A DNA stretch of 64,000 nt from Bacillota bacterium (lineage in GTDB: Bacteria > Bacillota > Clostridia > Lachnospirales > Lachnospiraceae): positions 124,001 to 188,000 of the forward strand of contig CABJAN010000002.1 in assembly GCA_902363515.1 (NCBI GenBank), in the 5' to 3' direction. Below, one piece after another: positions 34,772-41,683 of the stretch (position 1 is the first letter of the stretch; each line of letters starts with the position of its first letter). The notes under the pieces were generated by a model. It had not been told where the DNA came from and searched no databases. It saw only the letters and a program-made list of their open reading frames with translations. Position numbers and translations under genes: made by a program.

Positions 34772-34832
34772 AAAATACCCCCTTAATCATATTGCTATAT
34801 TATATGTAACCAGAGTTTAAATCAGAACATAC

Positions 34833-34873
34833 GAACATTTGTTCTTGACATTTTCATTTTACCTGTTTATAAT
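34833..34873 (+). promoter_or_regulatory. Sigma-A promoter overlapped by a LexA (SOS) box
   Basis: TTGACA (34845-34850), a 17-bp spacer and TATAAT (34868-34873) form a consensus promoter. Abutting the -35 box is CGAACATTTGTTCT, which contains GAACATTTGTTC (34833-34844), a perfect match to the Gram-positive SOS consensus GAACnnnnGTTC. A second, imperfect copy, GAACATATATTC, lies at 34881-34892 in the transcribed leader. LexA bound here would block RNA polymerase. Confidence 0.85.
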
Positions 34874-34911
34874 AAAAGCAGAACATATATTCGATTCAAG
34901 AGGTGTGTGTT

Positions 34912-36378
34912 ATGAATCCTTCCACAAAACTGACTTTAGAAGAAAAACTGAATATTTTATCTGATGCTGCAAAATATGATGTAGCCTGTACCTCCAGCGG
35001 TGTGAACCGCAAGGGCAAGTCCCAGAGCCTTGGAAATTCCTGTGCCAGCGGAATCTGTCATAGCTTTTCCGCAGATGGACGGTGTATTTCTCTGTTAAAG
35101 GTCCTGTTGTCCAATGAATGTGTCTATGACTGCAAATATTGCCTGAACCGCCGCTCTAACGATAAGCCCAGGACTTCCTTTACCCCGCAAGAGCTATGCA
35201 ATATTACCATAGAATTTTATAAGCGGAATTATATTGAAGGTCTGTTTCTAAGTTCCGGTGTTTTAAAAAATCCCACCTACACCATGGAACTTATGTATGA
35301 AACTCTTTATCTCCTTCGGAATAAATATCATTTTCGTGGTTACATCCACGCAAAAGCTGTACCAGGAGCGGATGCTGCTATTATTGAAGAAGTTGGGTAT
35401 CTTGCAGACCGCATGAGTGTGAACATGGAACTGCCCACTGCCGACAGCCTCCATACTCTGGCTCCTGGCAAAACCCATGAGGCCATTTTAAAGCCTATGA
35501 AACAGATTCAGAATCAGATTGTCAGTCACCGTCTGGCTCTTGGCCAGTCTCCCTCCATGGAGCGCCATTATGGAAATCGTTATCTCTCAGGCAGCATTTT
35601 TTCTAAAAGTATGACACCCTTAGAGGACAGAACCTCTGCTGAAAACCAAAACCGAAAAACTCTTCCCGCTTCCAAGACAAGCCCGTTTGTTCCTGCCGGC
35701 CAGAGTACCCAGATGATCATTGGCGCAACACCGGAAAATGATTATGAGCTCTTAAAAGTTACACAAACCATGTATCAGCAATTTGATTTAAAAAGAGTCT
35801 TTTTCTCTGCCTATGTACCCTTGAACCAGGACAGTGCTCTGCCTTCTTTAGATACTGCACCACCACTTCTCCGGGAACACCGCCTCTATCAGGCAGACTG
35901 GCTTTTGCGCTACTATGGTTTTCATGCAGAGGATTTATTAAATCCCACCAGACCAAACTTTAATCTCCTTCTGGATCCAAAATGTGACTGGGCTCTTGGA
36001 CATCTGGAATTATTTCCAATAGAAGTTCTTTCTGCTTCCTACAGTGATTTATTAAAAGTTCCGGGAATCGGTACAAAGTCTGCCTGGCGCATTATCCAGG
36101 CGCGCCGCTCAGGTTCTTTGGATTTTACCTCTTTGAAACGCATGGGCGTGGTATTAAAAAGAGCTCAGTATTTCATTACCTGCAATGGGCGTATGCTTTA
36201 CCGCATCCCCATAGAAGAGAATTTCATCACCAGACAGCTCACTTATGGAGATTCCCTGATTTCCAAGGAATTGGGGGCTTCTTCCACCTATCAGCAGCTT
36301 TCTCTTTTTGATGACGGTTTTCTCCCGGCTCCTCCCACAGTGGAAGACCAGCAAAAAACCTTATCCGGTCAATTATAA
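34912..36378 (+). CDS. Putative DNA modification/repair radical SAM protein (TIGR03916-like)
   Basis: About 488 residues from the ATG at 34912 (AGAGGTG upstream; a GTG at 34903 overlaps that site). The iron-sulfur motif CVYDCKYC (CxxxCxxC) follows CTSSGVNRKGKSQSLGN and SADGRCISLLKVLLSNE, both marks of this family. The C-terminal part has a helix-hairpin-helix, LLKVPGIGTKSAWRIIQ, suggesting DNA contact. The product and substrate are not known. It is encoded 30 bp before a TIGR03915-type partner and is controlled by an SOS box, which supports a role in DNA damage response. Confidence 0.88.
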   Translation: MNPSTKLTLEEKLNILSDAAKYDVACTSSGVNRKGKSQSLGNSCASGICHSFSADGRCISLLKVLLSNECVYDCKYCLNRRSNDKPRTSFTPQELCNITIEFYKRNYIEGLFLSSGVLKNPTYTMELMYETLYLLRNKYHFRGYIHAKAVPGADAAIIEEVGYLADRMSVNMELPTADSLHTLAPGKTHEAILKPMKQIQNQIVSHRLALGQSPSMERHYGNRYLSGSIFSKSMTPLEDRTSAENQNRKTLPASKTSPFVPAGQSTQMIIGATPENDYELLKVTQTMYQQFDLKRVFFSAYVPLNQDSALPSLDTAPPLLREHRLYQADWLLRYYGFHAEDLLNPTRPNFNLLLDPKCDWALGHLELFPIEVLSASYSDLLKVPGIGTKSAWRIIQARRSGSLDFTSLKRMGVVLKRAQYFITCNGRMLYRIPIEENFITRQLTYGDSLISKELGASSTYQQLSLFDDGFLPAPPTVEDQQKTLSGQL

Positions 36379-36408
36379 TCTGCTAACAATAACAAAAAGG
36401 AGATTTTT

Positions 36409-37164
36409 ATGGTAGTTTTTACTTGTAAGGATGATTTTGAATCTATGATGACCTGTATTTACGATGCCTGGGCTGCCAGGCTGGGACATTCTAATATTCG
36501 TCTGGCTATAGAGCCTGTGGGAAATCTGGAGCTTTTCTGCGAATACCGTCATGTGGAGAAAAATCAGGAAAAAGCAGAAAAAGTTATCCGTACTATCCAA
36601 AGAAAAATATCCCCGGAAGCCTATGAATGGATCTATGCTGCTGCTTTGTCTTTCCAGCCGCACAAACTGGATTGCATTTACCGGTTTCTGGTTCTTGGAT
36701 TTTCCCTTGGTTCCCAGATTCTCCATATGCTTCATGTGCAACAGGTAGCTGCTGTTTTTGAACTGAAAAGAAAGGTTTACAATGAATGTCATCACTTTCG
36801 GGAATTTCTGCGTTTTTCCAGCTTGGACAATAAGGCGTCCTTTTCTGTGATTGAACCAAAGTGTAATGTTCTTACTCTGCTCTCCCCTTATTTTGAAGAC
36901 CGGATGCCGTCTGAGGACTGGATGATAACTGATAAGACCCGAATGCTCTCTGTAGTACATCCCAGAGACTCCCTGTCTTTTTTAACTCCCATTACACAAG
37001 AAGAATTATCTTACATGGAGGAAGAAATAGACAAAAAAGATCCCTATATCCGACTTTGGAAATCTTTTTTCCAATCTGTCTCCATTGATGCCAGAAAAAA
37101 TACCCGCTGTCAGCGAAATCATCTGCCCTTGTGGTTCCGCAAAAATATGACAGAATTTCAATAA
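36409..37164 (+). CDS. TIGR03915/DUF4130-family partner of the radical SAM repair protein
   Basis: 251 residues. The pattern VVFTCKDDFESMMTCIYDAWA at the start, RFLVLGFSLG and FELKRKVYNECHHFREFLRF in the middle, and DPYIRLWKSFFQSVSIDARKN...R near the end is that of the protein regularly encoded beside the radical SAM gene upstream; some relatives are fused to uracil-DNA glycosylase domains. It has AAGGAG seven bases before the ATG and is co-transcribed from the SOS promoter. No catalytic residues can be named from sequence alone. Confidence 0.85.
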   Translation: MVVFTCKDDFESMMTCIYDAWAARLGHSNIRLAIEPVGNLELFCEYRHVEKNQEKAEKVIRTIQRKISPEAYEWIYAAALSFQPHKLDCIYRFLVLGFSLGSQILHMLHVQQVAAVFELKRKVYNECHHFREFLRFSSLDNKASFSVIEPKCNVLTLLSPYFEDRMPSEDWMITDKTRMLSVVHPRDSLSFLTPITQEELSYMEEEIDKKDPYIRLWKSFFQSVSIDARKNTRCQRNHLPLWFRKNMTEFQ

Positions 37165-37296
37165 TTGTTTTTTTACCTGTTTTGTGATACGCTCTCTATA
37201 TACTTACCTGGAGAGCAATATGGATACACAGCATATACCTGCGTTATCTGAATAAAGAACATAAGATGTATTTAAATTCTGAAAGGAGTTGCCAGT

Positions 37297-37842
37297 ATGT
37301 CATTACCAAAAGCAATCACCTACACACTAAAAGATATCTACGCTCTGCCGGATGGGGAGCGTGCGGAGCTGATTGATGGACGCATCTATAGCATGGCTCC
37401 CCCAAACCGTATTCACCAAAAGATCCTAATGGAACTATGTTTTATTCTCAACAACTATGTGAAAGTGCAACAAGGTTCCTGTGAGGTCTATCCAGCCCCA
37501 TTTGCTGTATTTATTGGAAAAGATGATAAAAACTATGTAGAGCCTGATATCAGCGTAATCTGCGACAAGAGCAAGCTGACAGATAAAGGATGTCATGGCG
37601 CCCCGGATTTTATAATTGAGATTGTTTCGCCAAGCAGCCGTAAAATGGATTATACTACTAAAAATGCTCTCTACTCTGACTTCGGTGTCCGGGAATACTG
37701 GATTGTTGACCCAGTCAAAGAAAGAACTACTGTATATCGGTATGAAGAAGATGCTGCGCCTATGATTGTTCCTTTTTCTGTTCCTATCACCGTAGGAATT
37801 TATCAGGATTTAGTAATTACCATTGCAGAACTATTAGACTAA
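37297..37842 (+). CDS. Uma2-family (DUF820) putative endonuclease, copy 1
   Basis: 181 residues with a PD-(D/E)xK-like core: FAVFIGKDDKNYVEPDISVICDK, then APDFIIEIVSPSSRK and REYWIVDP. The family is abundant and its biological role is uncertain. AAGGAG lies upstream of the ATG. The stop is 13 bp before the 76-bp direct repeat, so this copy sits just outside the integrated element. It is closely similar over its full length to the copy inside the element at 38895-39440. Confidence 0.85.
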   Translation: MSLPKAITYTLKDIYALPDGERAELIDGRIYSMAPPNRIHQKILMELCFILNNYVKVQQGSCEVYPAPFAVFIGKDDKNYVEPDISVICDKSKLTDKGCHGAPDFIIEIVSPSSRKMDYTTKNALYSDFGVREYWIVDPVKERTTVYRYEEDAAPMIVPFSVPITVGIYQDLVITIAELLD

Positions 37843-37855
37843 ACAAAAACCGTTG

Positions 37856-37931
37856 TAAGTAATTTCAGACATAGAAAAACCCCCGTAAATCAAGGATTTA
37901 CGGGGGCTGAAAAATCCATTAAGCAAACTTT
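37856..37931. repeat. Left 76-bp direct repeat (attL-like) of the folD-targeted element
   Basis: The 76 bases match 40740-40815 with a single difference (C instead of T next to the hairpin). The repeat consists of a copy of the last folD codons (Lys-Phe-Ala-stop, minus strand) plus its intrinsic terminator (a 12-bp stem CCCCCGTAAATC / GATTTACGGGGG followed by T residues on the minus strand). A partial gene end duplicated in this way is the mark of site-specific insertion at a gene 3' end. Confidence 0.9.
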
Positions 37932-37966
37932 GGTATTGTGTAATAATAAAATGAGGTTAGCCTATT

Positions 37967-38284
37967 ATGGAATTAAACATTGAAGATTTACGTAAAATAT
38001 GTTGTCTTGAGAACATAGAAATTACACTCCATGCTGCCAAACGTCTTGAACAGCGTGGAATCAAAATGGCAGATATTATAGCCTGTATCCAAAATGGAAA
38101 GATAATTGAACAATATCCAACTGATTATCCATATCCCAGTTGTCTGATACTGGGACTTTCTGTAAACAATCAACACCTGCATGTTGTTGTTGGAAGCAAT
38201 TTGGAAACTCTTTGGCTAATAACTACCTATTATCCAGATACTAAGAAATGGGAAGCTGATTTCCAGACAAGAAAGGAGAATTGA
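37967..38284 (+). CDS. DUF4258 protein, probable toxin of a toxin-antitoxin pair
   Basis: 105 residues: ITLHAAKRLEQRGI, DIIACIQNGKIIEQYP, CLILGLSVNNQHLHVVVG and LITTYYPDTKKWE, the pattern of DUF4258, a BECR-fold-like family that includes RelE/MqsR-type mRNA interferase relatives. The next gene encodes a YgiT-type zinc-finger protein, the usual partner, starting right at its stop codon. The toxin role is inferred from this pairing. It is the first gene after the left repeat. Confidence 0.8.
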   Translation: MELNIEDLRKICCLENIEITLHAAKRLEQRGIKMADIIACIQNGKIIEQYPTDYPYPSCLILGLSVNNQHLHVVVGSNLETLWLITTYYPDTKKWEADFQTRKEN

Positions 38285-38286
38285 TT

Positions 38287-38514
38287 ATGACTTGTTTTTC
38301 TTGCAAAGGTGATGTTGAAAAATCCACCACCACTTATATGACAGAATATAATGGCTGTTACATCATTATCAAAAACGTTCCATGCACCAAATGTACCCAG
38401 TGTGGTGAAGAATATTTGAATGGGGCTACCTTACAGAACATTGAACATATTTTGGAAACATTAAAAAATATGCTCACAGAGATTGCAGTTGTGGACTACC
38501 GCAAAGCTGCCTAA
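38287..38514 (+). CDS. YgiT/MqsA-type zinc-finger protein, probable antitoxin
   Basis: 75 residues. The zinc-binding cysteines are CFSCKGD near the start and CTKCTQCGEEY in the middle (CxxC...CxxC), as in the N-terminal domain of MqsA. The C-terminal helices are short and do not form an evident DNA-binding domain. I use the ATG at 38287, with AGGAG about 8 bases upstream; a TTG at 38281 overlaps the toxin stop. Confidence 0.8.
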   Translation: MTCFSCKGDVEKSTTTYMTEYNGCYIIIKNVPCTKCTQCGEEYLNGATLQNIEHILETLKNMLTEIAVVDYRKAA

Positions 38515-38524
38515 AATAAAAACC

Positions 38525-38544
38525 GCCCCTGTCAACACAGGGGC
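38525..38544 (-). terminator. Terminator of the antisense RNA
   Basis: A perfect 8-bp stem GCCCCTGT / ACAGGGGC with a four-base loop, followed on the minus strand by GGTTTTTATTTT. There is no T-run on the plus strand, so the direction is minus. Confidence 0.8.
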
Positions 38545-38548
38545 AACA

Positions 38549-38839
38549 CCTTGACAATATAATATACTTACCCAGGCAGCCAGTAGGACGGCTGTGGTTC
38601 CCTTGCCTGAGTCTTGACAGGAGGGGATGCTTATGAGTACATATGAAGAATTAAGCTTGATTGTAAACACAGCTTTACTTATCGTAGCAATCCTTACATA
38701 TACATCACATAAGAAATAGCCGCCCTGCTCTCTGGAAAAGAAATAGGCGGCTAATTCTTAGCTAGTTTATATATTTACCAGGTCGGGGAGCCTTGACTTC
38801 CCTTACTGGCTGTCTTGTTAAGTATATTATATGTCAAGG
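38549..38839. repeat. Inverted repeats flanking the type I toxin cassette
   Basis: The left arm (38549-38587) and the complement of the right arm (38801-38839) share CCTTGACA, TATAATATACTTA and CAGCCAGTA, with a few differences and one-base gaps. The arms lie about 210 bp apart and enclose the 28-residue toxin. Each contains a TATAAT box, so sense and antisense RNAs could start in mirror-image sequences and have complementary 5' ends. Confidence 0.75.
38633..38719 (+). CDS. Small hydrophobic 'putative holin-like' toxin, 28 aa (type I)
   Basis: ATG at 38633 with AGGAGGGG about 6 bases upstream. The peptide is MSTYEELSLIVNTALLIVAI followed by LTYTSHKK: a polar N-terminus, one membrane helix and a short basic tail. 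This matches the family annotated in Clostridia and Bacillus as putative holin-like toxin, which resembles TxpA-type membrane toxins. A stable hairpin (AGCCGCC / GGCGGCT) overlaps the stop codon. It is too short for standard gene callers and is paired with a predicted antisense RNA. Confidence 0.82.
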   Translation: MSTYEELSLIVNTALLIVAILTYTSHKK

Positions 38840-38854
38840 AAATGTATTTGTCAA
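38826..38854 (-). promoter_or_regulatory. Minus-strand sigma-A promoter of the antisense RNA
   Basis: TTGACA (38849-38854), a 17-bp spacer and TATAAT (38826-38831), read on the minus strand: a full consensus promoter with nothing but the antisense RNA downstream. Confidence 0.82.
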
Positions 38855-38894
38855 ATTATATCGGACTATAATAATTATGAAAGGAGTTGTTACT

Positions 38895-39440
38895 ATGGCA
38901 TTACCCAAAGCAATCACTTGCACCCTGGAAGATATCTACGCTCTTCCAGATGGGGAACGTGCGGAACTGATTAATGGACACATCTATAATATGGCTCCGC
39001 CAAGCCGCATCCATCAGGAAATTTTAATGGGATTATCTGCTACATTAAGAGACTATATCCTCAAAAATGCTGGCAACTGCAAGGTTTATCCTGCTCCATT
39101 TGCTGTCTTTTTGGGAGAAGATAATAAAAACTATGTAGAGCCTGATATCAGCGTGATTTGCGACAGAATCAAGCTTACAGACAAGGGATGCAATGGCGCA
39201 CCTGATTTTGTGATTGAGATTGTTTCACCCAGCAGTCGAAAAATGGATTATACTACTAAAAATACTCTCTACTCTGATTTTGGTGTCAGGGAATACTGGA
39301 TTGTTGACCCATCCAAGGAACAGACTACCATATACCGCTATGAAGAAGATGTTGCTCCTATGATAGTACCTTTTTCTTTGCCTATCACTGTAGGGATTTA
39401 TCAGAACCTTGCTATTACAATTTCAGAACTTTTAGACTAA
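38895..39440 (+). CDS. Uma2-family (DUF820) putative endonuclease, copy 2
   Basis: 181 residues, same length and order of motifs as the copy at 37297: YVEPDISVICD, APDFVIEIVSPSSRK, REYWIVDP. The pair differ by scattered, mostly conservative changes. The ATG at 38895 has GAAAGGAG upstream, the same leader sequence as copy 1 (AAGGAGTTG). The open frame continues upstream to 38793 but without a site, and that part overlaps the antisense promoter. It is cargo of the element. Confidence 0.85.
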   Translation: MALPKAITCTLEDIYALPDGERAELINGHIYNMAPPSRIHQEILMGLSATLRDYILKNAGNCKVYPAPFAVFLGEDNKNYVEPDISVICDRIKLTDKGCNGAPDFVIEIVSPSSRKMDYTTKNTLYSDFGVREYWIVDPSKEQTTIYRYEEDVAPMIVPFSLPITVGIYQNLAITISELLD

Positions 39441-39475
39441 AGAAAAACCGCCCAGTGTTGGCGCACCAGACGGTT

Positions 39476-39560
39476 TGACATATATCCGAAGATATACCAT
39501 ATTGAGCAACTATATTGTATCATCTTCGGAGCGGTTTAACAATCAGAACATTTATTCTGG
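39476..39560 (+). promoter_or_regulatory. Integrase control region with overlapping promoters and palindromes
   Basis: Plus strand: TTGACA (39476-39481), 17 bp, CATATT (39499-39504). Minus strand: TTGTTA (39538-39543), 17 bp, TACAAT (39515-39520). Both overlap the inverted repeat CCGAAGAT (39487-39494) / ATCTTCGG (39523-39530). A further palindrome CAGAA-CATTTA-TTCTG lies at 39545-39560 and resembles a LexA box with one mismatch. A hairpin with T-run at 39442-39477 would end the minus-strand transcript after about 70 nt. Confidence 0.45.
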
Positions 39561-39614
39561 TGTTAGCTGTTATTTTTGTACCTAATTTTACACGAAAGAA
39601 AGGAAGATGATTTT

Positions 39615-40684
39615 ATGCGTAATCCAAATGGCTATGGTTCAGTAGTTTATCTAGGCAAGAATCGAAGAAAACCTTACGCAGTAAGAGTTACCAATGGTTA
39701 TAAGGAGGTGAACGGACGTTTTAGGCAACAATATAAATACCTTGGCTATTTTGAAAAATCCAAGGAAGCCAATATGTTTCTGGCCAACTACAATTCTGGA
39801 ATGCCTGTAAAAGAGCATACAAGCCTTATAAAAGAGCCTACCTTTAAAGAGGTATATGAATCCTGGTTGGAATATAAGAAGTCCAGAAAGAAACCGCCCA
39901 CTGCCAGTACCATAAGAAACTATAATCTTGCATACAATCGCTTCTCAGATGTTAAAGACAGGAAAATTAAAAATATCCAGACTGATGATATCCAAAAAAT
40001 AGCGGATAAGGTATCAGAAAAATCGAATTCCACTATGGTATTAACCAAAACAGTTCTCTCCCAGGTATACGAATATGCCATGAAGAGAAAATATGTGGAT
40101 ATCAATATTGCTGACTTATGTGACTGGGATTATACAGAAACAAAAGAAAAGATGCATAAACCCTTTACAGAAGATGAAATCAAGATGCTCTGACAGAAGA
40201 AAGATATTTTGTATGTAGATATTATTTTGATTTTAATTTATACGGGGCTTCGTGCATCAGAATTTTTAAACATTGAAAATAAAATATTAATTTCGATGAG
40301 CAATATGTCATCTGTGGAATGAAAACAGCGGCAGGGAAAAATCGCGTAGTTCCAATCCACGATGCCATTCTTCCCTTCTTTAAGAGATATTACAGAAAAG
40401 GGAATAAATACCTGTTTCCCAACACAAAAGGCGGCGCTTACTATTATACCCTGTTCAGAAATACCATCTGGAAGAATCTTATTGAGGAATTAAAAATTGA
40501 CCACACTCCTCATGATACCAGGCATACGTTTGCAACACTTGCAGACCGCTACCAGTTAAATGATTATTATGTGAAGTTGATTATGGGGCACTCCGTATCT
40601 GATATAACCAAAGGAACATATACACATAAATTGCCATCAGAATTATTGGAAGAACTGCGAAAAATTGAAATTGTAGCAAATTAA
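39615..40684 (+). pseudogene. Tyrosine-type integrase, broken by a stop codon and a frameshift
   Basis: The gene would encode about 355 residues: an N-terminal AP2-like/SAM-like arm-binding domain (RNPNGYGSVVYLGKNRRKPYAV), a core-binding domain, and a catalytic domain with Arg in YTGLRASEF, the HDTRHTFAT box, MGHS and the Tyr in GTYTHK. All catalytic residues are encoded, but a TGA at 40191-40193 replaces a likely TGG (Trp), and one A is missing in a run of A residues near 40285, shifting the frame before DEQYVICGMK. Function is therefore probably lost. It ends 56 bp before the right repeat. Confidence 0.88.
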
Positions 40685-40686
40685 TT

Positions 40687-40719
40687 TGTATATTACATGT
40701 GTATTACCTGTATATTACG
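40687..40719. repeat. Three 11-bp direct repeats next to the attachment site
   Basis: TGTATATTACA, TGTGTATTACC and TGTATATTACG start at 40687, 40698 and 40709, exactly 11 bp apart, so all lie on one face of the helix. They sit between the integrase and the right repeat, the place expected for arm-type integrase or excisionase binding sites. Confidence 0.75.
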
Positions 40720-40739
40720 TTCAAAACTGGATGTCATTT

Positions 40740-40815
40740 TAAGTAATTTCAGACATAGAAAAACCCCCGTAAATCAAGGATTTACGGGGGTTGAAAAATC
40801 CATTAAGCAAACTTT
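40740..40815. repeat. Right 76-bp direct repeat (attR-like), contains folD 3' end
   Basis: Same 76 bases as 37856-37931 apart from one position. This copy contributes the last codons and stop of folD (40803-40815) and its terminator. Confidence 0.9.
40759..40790 (-). terminator. folD operon terminator
   Basis: A 12-bp stem CCCCCGTAAATC / GATTTACGGGGG with a 3-base loop, followed on the minus strand by TTTTTCT. It ends the folT-fhs-fchA-folD transcript, 13 bp after the folD stop. Confidence 0.92.
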
Positions 40816-41654
40816 CTCTTTGCTGCTTCTACTACATGTCCAACCAATACAGAAGTTGTAACGCTTCCAACACCGCCTGGTACTGGAGTAATAGCCTCTA
40901 CGATTGGCTCTGCCTTTTCAAAGTCAACGTCTCCGCAGAGTTTTCCTTCTGCATTTACGTTAATACCGACGTCAATAACAACCTGTCCTTCTCTTAAATA
41001 AGTATCATCTACCACACCTGCACGTCCTGCAGCTACGATAACAATATCCGCTTCTTTTACAACAGAAGGCATATCTACAGTTCTTGTATGGCATACAGTA
41101 ACCGTTGCATTTTTCTTAATCAGCATCATAGCAGCCGGTTTTCCAACTACCAGACTTCTTCCGATTACAACTGCCTTTTTACCTGTGCAGTCAATGCCAT
41201 AATGGTCTAAGATTTCCATACAAGCCTGTGGTGTACATGGAGGGAATCCTACATTTTTTCCTGTAAATACACCGGACATAGAACCGTCAGTCATACAGTC
41301 TACGTCTTTCGCTGGATCCAGCGCATTTTCAATCACAGACTGATCCAGATGTTTTGGAAGTGGACGGAATAATAATACTCCATGAATATTGTCATCTTTA
41401 TTTACTTTATCAATTACTGCCAGCAATTCTTCCTGTGATACATCAGCAGGAAGTAAGATTTTTTCACATGCAACGCCTAAAGTTTCGCAGCGTTTTGTTG
41501 CTCCTCTTTCATAGGAAATATCACTTTCGTTTTCTCCCACGCGGATGATTCCAAGAGTAGGTTTTACTCCTTTTGCTTCTAATGCAGCAACATCTGCTTT
41601 AATTCTTTCATTTAATGCTGCTGTTACTTCTTTACCAAGTAATCTCTTTGCCAT
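40803..41654 (-). CDS. folD: Methylenetetrahydrofolate dehydrogenase / methenyltetrahydrofolate cyclohydrolase
   Basis: FolD interconverts methylene-, methenyl- and formyl-THF in the methyl branch. About 283 residues: SYERGATKRCETLGV with the catalytic Tyr and Lys, FRPLPKHLDQSVIENALDPAKDVDC, GRSLVVGKPAAMML and TPVPGGVGSVTTSVLVGH. I start at the ATG at 41654, nine bases from AGGAGG; the ATG at 41663 touches that site. The last three codons now come from the right repeat of the integrated element. It overlaps in activity with fchA next to it. Confidence 0.95.
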   Translation of the reverse strand: MAKRLLGKEVTAALNERIKADVAALEAKGVKPTLGIIRVGENESDISYERGATKRCETLGVACEKILLPADVSQEELLAVIDKVNKDDNIHGVLLFRPLPKHLDQSVIENALDPAKDVDCMTDGSMSGVFTGKNVGFPPCTPQACMEILDHYGIDCTGKKAVVIGRSLVVGKPAAMMLIKKNATVTVCHTRTVDMPSVVKEADIVIVAAGRAGVVDDTYLREGQVVIDVGINVNAEGKLCGDVDFEKAEPIVEAITPVPGGVGSVTTSVLVGHVVEAAKRKFA

Positions 41655-41683
41655 TTCAAGCATCCTCCTGTGCCTTATTTTGT

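Larger units (their letters stand above)
38515..38819 (-). ncRNA. Predicted antisense RNA antitoxin of a type I system
   Basis: A minus-strand promoter (38826-38854) would start a transcript near 38819. It would run through the full complement of the small toxin gene and stop at the terminator hairpin 38525-38544, which is followed on the minus strand by GGTTTTTATTTT. The RNA of about 300 nt covers the toxin, its ribosome binding site and its leader. No coding frame of note lies on this strand. The call is a prediction from promoter, terminator and toxin placement. Confidence 0.7.
37856..40815. mobile_element. Decayed integrative element inserted at the 3' end of folD
   Basis: About 2.9 kb lie between 76-bp direct repeats. 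The cargo is a DUF4258/YgiT-type toxin-antitoxin pair, a type I toxin with antisense RNA, a Uma2 gene, and at the right end a tyrosine integrase followed by three 11-bp repeats and the right repeat. The integrase reads away from the cargo and abuts the right repeat, as usual. The integrase has one nonsense codon and one frameshift, so the element is probably stuck. The intact folD end is supplied by the right repeat. No replication or conjugation genes are present. Confidence 0.88.

Noticed and set aside
34772..34830. TATAAT-like box upstream of spoIVA as a sigma-A promoter
   Set aside because: No -35 partner at proper distance, and spoIVA is expected to use a sporulation sigma factor whose boxes I could not place with confidence.
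34881..34892. GAACATATATTC as a second full LexA site
   Set aside because: One position of the conserved GTTC half differs, so it is mentioned as an imperfect copy only.
38549..38839. Inverted repeats around the small toxin as a miniature transposable element
   Set aside because: No target duplication was found at the ends, and promoter and terminator placement explains the symmetry better as a toxin/antisense RNA unit.
37856..40815. A tRNA gene as the insertion target of the element
   Set aside because: No tRNA-like sequence is at either boundary; the repeat matches the end of folD.
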